Assembly: GCA_026014845.1 (NCBI GenBank)
Contig: JAOZHM010000011.1
Location: 1 to 8,554 of the forward strand
Source of the DNA: Candidatus Bathyarchaeota archaeon
GTDB lineage: Archaea; Thermoproteota; Bathyarchaeia; Bathyarchaeales; Bathycorpusculaceae
DNA length: 8,554 nt
Direction: 5' to 3'
Positions 5,942-8,554 of this stretch are shown piece after piece. The notes below the pieces were generated by a model. That model did no database searches, was not told the DNA's origin, and saw only the letters and a program-made list of their open reading frames with translations. Position 1 is the stretch's first letter, and every line of letters starts with the position of its first letter. The position numbers were made by a program, and so were the translations under genes.

Positions 5942-6507
5942 CCTCTTTTGATTCTCTTGCTCATTTCCTCGATTTTTTCAGCGGTGCCGTTCAAAAATTC
6001 TCCAACCTCTTTTAAAGCTTCCTCCGTAAAATTTTCTTCTAAAGTCATTTTAAGATTGAAAAGTGCCCTAGCAAATCGTCTGGCAGGTCCTCGAATTTCA
6101 CGCAATTTTTTCGCATGAGAGTTAAACCAGATCTCGCTAAGGAATGGAGGAGGTGGAGGTGCCAGAAACTCTAATTTTTTGTCCAGTCTCTTTTTGAATT
6201 TTGTTTGTTCTTCAAAAAATTTTTCTCCCTTTTCTGTAAGCCTGTAGCGTTTCATTCCATCTTCTTCCTTTGGTAACCCCTTCGTGTGACCGTTATCTTG
6301 GAGCCATGCTAGAAGGGGATAGACCGAGCCTGGACTTGGTTTCCATCGTCCACCTGTTTCCTTCTCAATTGCCGTCATCATTTCTGATCCAGACATAGAT
6401 TTCTCTTTTAGGAGTTTAAGCACAAAGAATCTGAGGAAACCAGGTGGAACGCTTGGCGTATGTCTCATCCAGGGTTTAAATGGGTGTGGTGGTCCTTCAA
6501 ACATCAT
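5938..6507 (-). CDS. PadR-family transcriptional regulator
   Basis: 189 residues. The PadR winged helix spans about 23-105: FLRFFVLKLL, then MSGSEMMTAIEKETGGRW, the signature SPGSVYPLLAWLQDNG (recognition helix), and a wing with MKRYRLTEKGEKFFEE. A linker with five prolines (117-122) and a charged C-terminal helical region, probably for dimerisation, follow. PadR proteins are usually local repressors of efflux pumps and bind short dyads at their own promoter. Here the gene heads an operon with an ABC ATPase and a MacB-like permease and is preceded by a 12-bp-period palindromic array, so autorepression of the export operon is a strong inference. Two consecutive ATGs (6507 and 6504) are possible starts: GGTGAT directly abuts the first, so the second, with 3-nt spacing, may be the real one. 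Confidence 0.92.
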   Translation of the reverse strand: MMFEGPPHPFKPWMRHTPSVPPGFLRFFVLKLLKEKSMSGSEMMTAIEKETGGRWKPSPGSVYPLLAWLQDNGHTKGLPKEEDGMKRYRLTEKGEKFFEEQTKFKKRLDKKLEFLAPPPPPFLSEIWFNSHAKKLREIRGPARRFARALFNLKMTLEENFTEEALKEVGEFLNGTAEKIEEMSKRIKRG

Positions 6508-6547
6508 ATCACCGCCGATATCGCAGTCGATATCAAGGGCGATATAT
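6504..6547. promoter_or_regulatory. Operator array: four 12-bp-spaced CGATATCG-type dyads
   Basis: Near-palindromes lie exactly 12 bp apart on the plus strand: TCATATCA (6504-6511), CGATATCG (6516-6523, perfect), CGATATCA (6528-6535) and CGATATAT (6540-6547). The intervening 4-bp spacers differ (CCGC, CAGT, AGGG), so only the dyad and its phase are conserved. The array covers the TATA box, the predicted start site, the ribosome binding site and the first codons of padR. This is the expected position and form of a PadR autoregulatory operator that would block TBP and polymerase together. The binding protein is inferred from context. Confidence 0.65.
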
Positions 6548-6549
6548 AA
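6542..6549 (-). promoter_or_regulatory. TATA box of the padR-ABC operon
   Basis: On the minus strand the sequence reads GCTTATATATCG; TTATATAT is a good archaeal TATA box. A start about 26 bp downstream (near 6519) leaves a leader of about 12 nt holding GGTGAT (6508-6513). The box overlaps the outermost operator repeat. Confidence 0.6.
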
Positions 6550-6581
6550 GCCTTATGTCAAAGAAGATACATCACAATATA

Positions 6582-7256
6582 TTATGCGATTAGTGTTCCA
6601 ACTTTTTCTCCTTTGGCAGCAGATAAGACGTTTTCAGGTTTAAACCCGTTCACAACAATAACTTTAACTCGTCTCTTTCTAAGAATTTTGACTGCTTCTG
6701 GGTCAAGAATCTGGTGTATTCCAGCTTTATGTTTATCTTCGGCGAACACTTGGGATAAATCCTCATAACTTAGATGGTCAAGTTTGACGGCGTCAGCATG
6801 CTTTCTAGGGTCTTTATTGTAGATGCCTTCTTGGTCTGTGGCTTTGATGAACAATTCAGCATTTGCTTGTTTAACAATTAACGCTGCAACCGTGTCTGTG
6901 GTCATGCCTGGTTTTAAGCCGCCCATAACTGCAATTTTTCCTTCACGTAAACTTTTCACAGCATCTTCAATCGTTAATGAGACAGCTTCACAGCCTAATT
7001 CTCCAAGTTTCTGAAGGAAGAGTAGAGCGAAAATTCTTGAAACAGAAATTGCAGCTTCATCTTGAACTCTTTCGTCAAGTCCCAGATCCTTCGCAAGATT
7101 GATAAATTCTCTTGCAATGGCGCCGCCGCCAACGACAACAGCTATTTCATGTCCTTGTTTCTTCAAATCTTTCAATAAATTGGCGTAGTTGCTGATTAGG
7201 GCTGGATTGATTGGTGAAGCTATAACTGAGCCGCCTATTCGTAGTACGAGCCGCAT
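6582..7256 (-). CDS. pyrH: UMP kinase, archaeal type
   Basis: 224 residues from the preferred ATG, the normal length of archaeal UMP kinase, which phosphorylates UMP to UDP with ATP in pyrimidine synthesis. It has the amino-acid kinase fold: the N-terminal phosphate loop RIGGSV (6-11), VVVGGGA (40-46) with AREF, the LKPGMTTDT segment that contacts the nucleotide, the ATP-binding KATDQEGIYNKDP (138-150), and the ILDPEAVKIL helix. The frame extends 18 nt further to an ATG at 7274, but homologues begin MRLVLRIGG, and GTGA (7261-7264) stands 4 nt before the ATG at 7256. It follows the metallo-hydrolase gene after 50 bp (32 bp if the upper start is used) and may be read with it. The padR promoter lies directly downstream, so the two units are separate. 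Confidence 0.92.
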   Translation of the reverse strand: MRLVLRIGGSVIASPINPALISNYANLLKDLKKQGHEIAVVVGGGAIAREFINLAKDLGLDERVQDEAAISVSRIFALLFLQKLGELGCEAVSLTIEDAVKSLREGKIAVMGGLKPGMTTDTVAALIVKQANAELFIKATDQEGIYNKDPRKHADAVKLDHLSYEDLSQVFAEDKHKAGIHQILDPEAVKILRKRRVKVIVVNGFKPENVLSAAKGEKVGTLIA

Positions 7257-7306
7257 AGATTCACACTCTTTCATGGGTACTATACAGCTTTATGGGTTAA
7301 AATTCT

Positions 7307-8167
7307 TTAGAAATATTTGTTTAGACTTTGCTTGGCTTTCTTGCTTTTTTGTAGGCTTATTGTTTCTCCGAATCTTATTTGCATTCCATCTTTGGCAGCA
7401 ATTGTTGGAACATCAGTTTCTTTTTCGATTAGTTTTGCTTCTCTTGCTGGTCCTTTAAATATCATCTGCATCCCAAAATGCGTCAAAACAGCTTGTTCTG
7501 GATGTGCTTCTTCAATGATTTTTATCGCGTCGTTTGTTGTCATATGTCCTTTCCAAGGCTTCCCAGAAGGTCTCATCACGCACAATATGAGAAGTCTTAT
7601 GCCTTCATAGTATTTGCTTATGCCTTCGAAATATTCTGTGTCGCTTGTGTAGGCGAAGCTTCCGAATTCTGAGGTTTCAAACCTGAACCCTACGGTGTCA
7701 GGGTCTGTGTGTCTTGCTTCGGTTACGGAAACGTTGATGTTGCCGATCTGGAACTTCTTGTTTGGTGAAGCCTCGATTACACGTTCAGGCATTTGCTGAT
7801 GATACTTGGAAACAACAGAATTTAATCCCGTTTCATTACCGTGTAACACGCTTCTCGAGGCGACTAGAACTCCACGTTTCTTTGTTGTGCCTTTGGTCAT
7901 GGCTTCTATTAGAACTTCAGCGTCTGTGTAATGGTCTGGATGACCGTGGGAAACGAAAACAGCGTTAAGTTTTTGAGGGTTTAAGCCTTCGTTAATCGAG
8001 TAAACCAGTGCTCCTGGGCCAGGGTCTAAATGAAAGTTTAAGCCTTCGCTGATTATGCGGATTCCAGCAGTACGCCTCTTCTGAGTGATTGTTGCGAATC
8101 TTCCACCGCCTGTTCCAAGCAATATTATGTTAATTTGAGGGTTCATGGGCAATTTTATAGTAATCAT
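7307..8167 (-). CDS. Metallo-beta-lactamase-fold hydrolase
   Basis: 286 residues from the chosen ATG. It belongs to the MBL superfamily, closest in style to RNase Z- and lactonase-like soluble hydrolases. Metal ligands are all in place: SHGHPDH (His74, His76, Asp78, His79), His153 in TEARHTDPD, Asp176 in YTSDTEYF, and His230 in LTHFGM; a further His208 in KGHMTTNDA is usual in this subgroup. The N-terminus ILLGTGGGRFATITQKRRT is characteristic of a family common in TACK archaea, whose substrate is, to my knowledge, not established. Start choice is uncertain: a GTG at 8197, ATG at 8167 or ATG at 8146 are all in frame. None has a ribosome binding site; an AT-rich AAAATAG about 23 bp above 8167 would suit a leaderless message, and the GTG at 8197 would crowd the divergent gene. 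Confidence 0.88.
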   Translation of the reverse strand: MITIKLPMNPQINIILLGTGGGRFATITQKRRTAGIRIISEGLNFHLDPGPGALVYSINEGLNPQKLNAVFVSHGHPDHYTDAEVLIEAMTKGTTKKRGVLVASRSVLHGNETGLNSVVSKYHQQMPERVIEASPNKKFQIGNINVSVTEARHTDPDTVGFRFETSEFGSFAYTSDTEYFEGISKYYEGIRLLILCVMRPSGKPWKGHMTTNDAIKIIEEAHPEQAVLTHFGMQMIFKGPAREAKLIEKETDVPTIAAKDGMQIRFGETISLQKSKKAKQSLNKYF

Positions 8168-8205
8168 GTGATTTTTGTTTTGTGCTCTATTTTCCACGAG
8201 TGAAC

Positions 8206-8224
8206 AGTTTTAGCATAGTTTTAG
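8206..8224. repeat. Direct repeat AGTTTTAG, 11-bp period, between divergent genes
   Basis: AGTTTTAG occurs at 8206-8213 and 8217-8224 with CAT between. On the minus strand it reads CTAAAACT, a plausible TATA-like position for the hydrolase gene, so it may be promoter or operator sequence. Two copies of an AT-rich octamer are weak evidence. Confidence 0.3.
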
Positions 8225-8262
8225 TAATTATTGGCATAAACATAGCACGCGTTTCCTGTGAA

Positions 8263-8267
8263 GAGGA
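8263..8267 (+). promoter_or_regulatory. Ribosome binding site deciding a TTG start
   Basis: GAGGA ends 7 nt before the TTG at 8275. No in-frame ATG exists nearby; the only upstream candidate (GTG at 8200) lacks a binding site and would add hydrophobic residues unlike a GNAT N-terminus. Confidence 0.5.
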
Positions 8268-8274
8268 AAAAGCA

Positions 8275-8554
8275 TTGCTCAAAATTGAAAAAGTTGACAA
8301 GCATAATTTCAAAGACATCCCTAGCCCATGTAAATATTGCCTTTACTGGCAAACAAGTGGTCCATTTGATGAAAAAATGTTGAAGCCAGAAATGGAGCGT
8401 GAAAAGCAGGAATGGTTCAAAAAAGTAATCAGAGAGTTCGGGAACTGTGGCTTTATAGCATATTTTAGCGGCGTTCCGATAGGCTTCATTCAATATGCAT
8501 CGATAGGATTTTTTCCACGGGTAGAGGAGTATGCTTCTGGACCGCCCAGCGAAG
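8275..8554 (+). CDS. GNAT-family N-acetyltransferase, N-terminal part (cut by window end)
   Basis: About 93 codons are visible and the frame runs off the right edge. The translation starts MLKIEKVDKHNF (TTG start), then has PSPCKYCLYWQ with a CxxC at residues 19-22, a charged helix (EMEREKQEWFKKVIREFG), and then CGFIAYFSGVPIGFIQYA, the typical GNAT beta-hairpin leading to the central strand. The acetyl-CoA loop should lie beyond the window. GNAT proteins move an acetyl group from acetyl-CoA to an amine; the substrate cannot be told. The CxxC near the N-terminus recurs in archaeal members and may bind metal or be structural. The gene diverges from the metallo-hydrolase with about 107 bp between the chosen starts. 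Confidence 0.75.
   Translation, partial: MLKIEKVDKHNFKDIPSPCKYCLYWQTSGPFDEKMLKPEMEREKQEWFKKVIREFGNCGFIAYFSGVPIGFIQYASIGFFPRVEEYASGPPSE

Noticed and set aside
7189..7672. Several plus-strand frames opposite the UMP kinase and metallo-hydrolase genes.
   Set aside because: They mirror well-supported genes and show no domain or ribosome binding site.
8221..8493. A minus-strand reading frame of 90 codons rich in Phe.
   Set aside because: It is antisense to the GNAT gene, whose translation is clearly family-like; no promoter or motif supports the reverse frame.
1..8554. CRISPR array, insertion sequence or transposase.
   Set aside because: No regularly spaced long repeats and no transposase or integrase motifs were seen; the only phased array is the 12-bp operator at 6504-6547.

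Overview
The window looks like chromosomal DNA of an uncultured archaeon, most likely a Bathyarchaeia-type member of the Thermoproteota/TACK group. That placement is inferred from protein style, not from a marker gene. Supporting signs are a NurA-HerA pair, an archaeal-type UMP kinase, TATA-box promoters, GGTGA-type ribosome binding sites mixed with leaderless-looking starts, frequent TTG starts, and a remnant of the archaeal 'EFPS + membrane helix + KKR' surface anchor.

Left edge (1-467): no intact gene, but three pieces of debris or regulation. These are the C-terminal membrane anchor of a lost surface-protein gene (137-241), a compact structured stretch with two interlocking perfect 8-bp inverted repeats behind a good TATA box (277-365), and directly after it a perfect tRNA T-arm plus 3' acceptor strand with no tRNA 5' half in the window (366-393). 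The layout suggests an old integration junction (attR-like scar) or an unusual small RNA or split tRNA half.

DNA-repair block (468-3492): a small uncharacterised winged-helix protein (minus strand) diverges from nurA-herA (plus strand). The two sides appear to share one palindromic TATA element. NurA nuclease and HerA translocase overlap by ATGA and would form the DNA end-resection machine. Neither mre11 nor rad50 lies beside them here.

Export operon (6507 down to 3476, minus strand): a PadR-family repressor, a MacB/LolD-type ABC ATPase, an FtsX/MacB-type permease and a Nudix hydrolase are packed with 4-bp overlap, 1-bp gap and 29-bp gap. The operon is preceded by a striking operator: four copies of a near-palindrome of the CGATATCG type spaced exactly 12 bp apart, running from the TATA box to the PadR start codon. 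This is the clearest regulatory system in the window. It is probably an autoregulated efflux or export system.

Housekeeping block (8167 down to 6582, minus strand): a metallo-beta-lactamase-fold hydrolase followed 50 bp later by UMP kinase (pyrH). At the right edge, a divergent GNAT-type acetyltransferase with an N-terminal CxxC starts and is cut by the window end.
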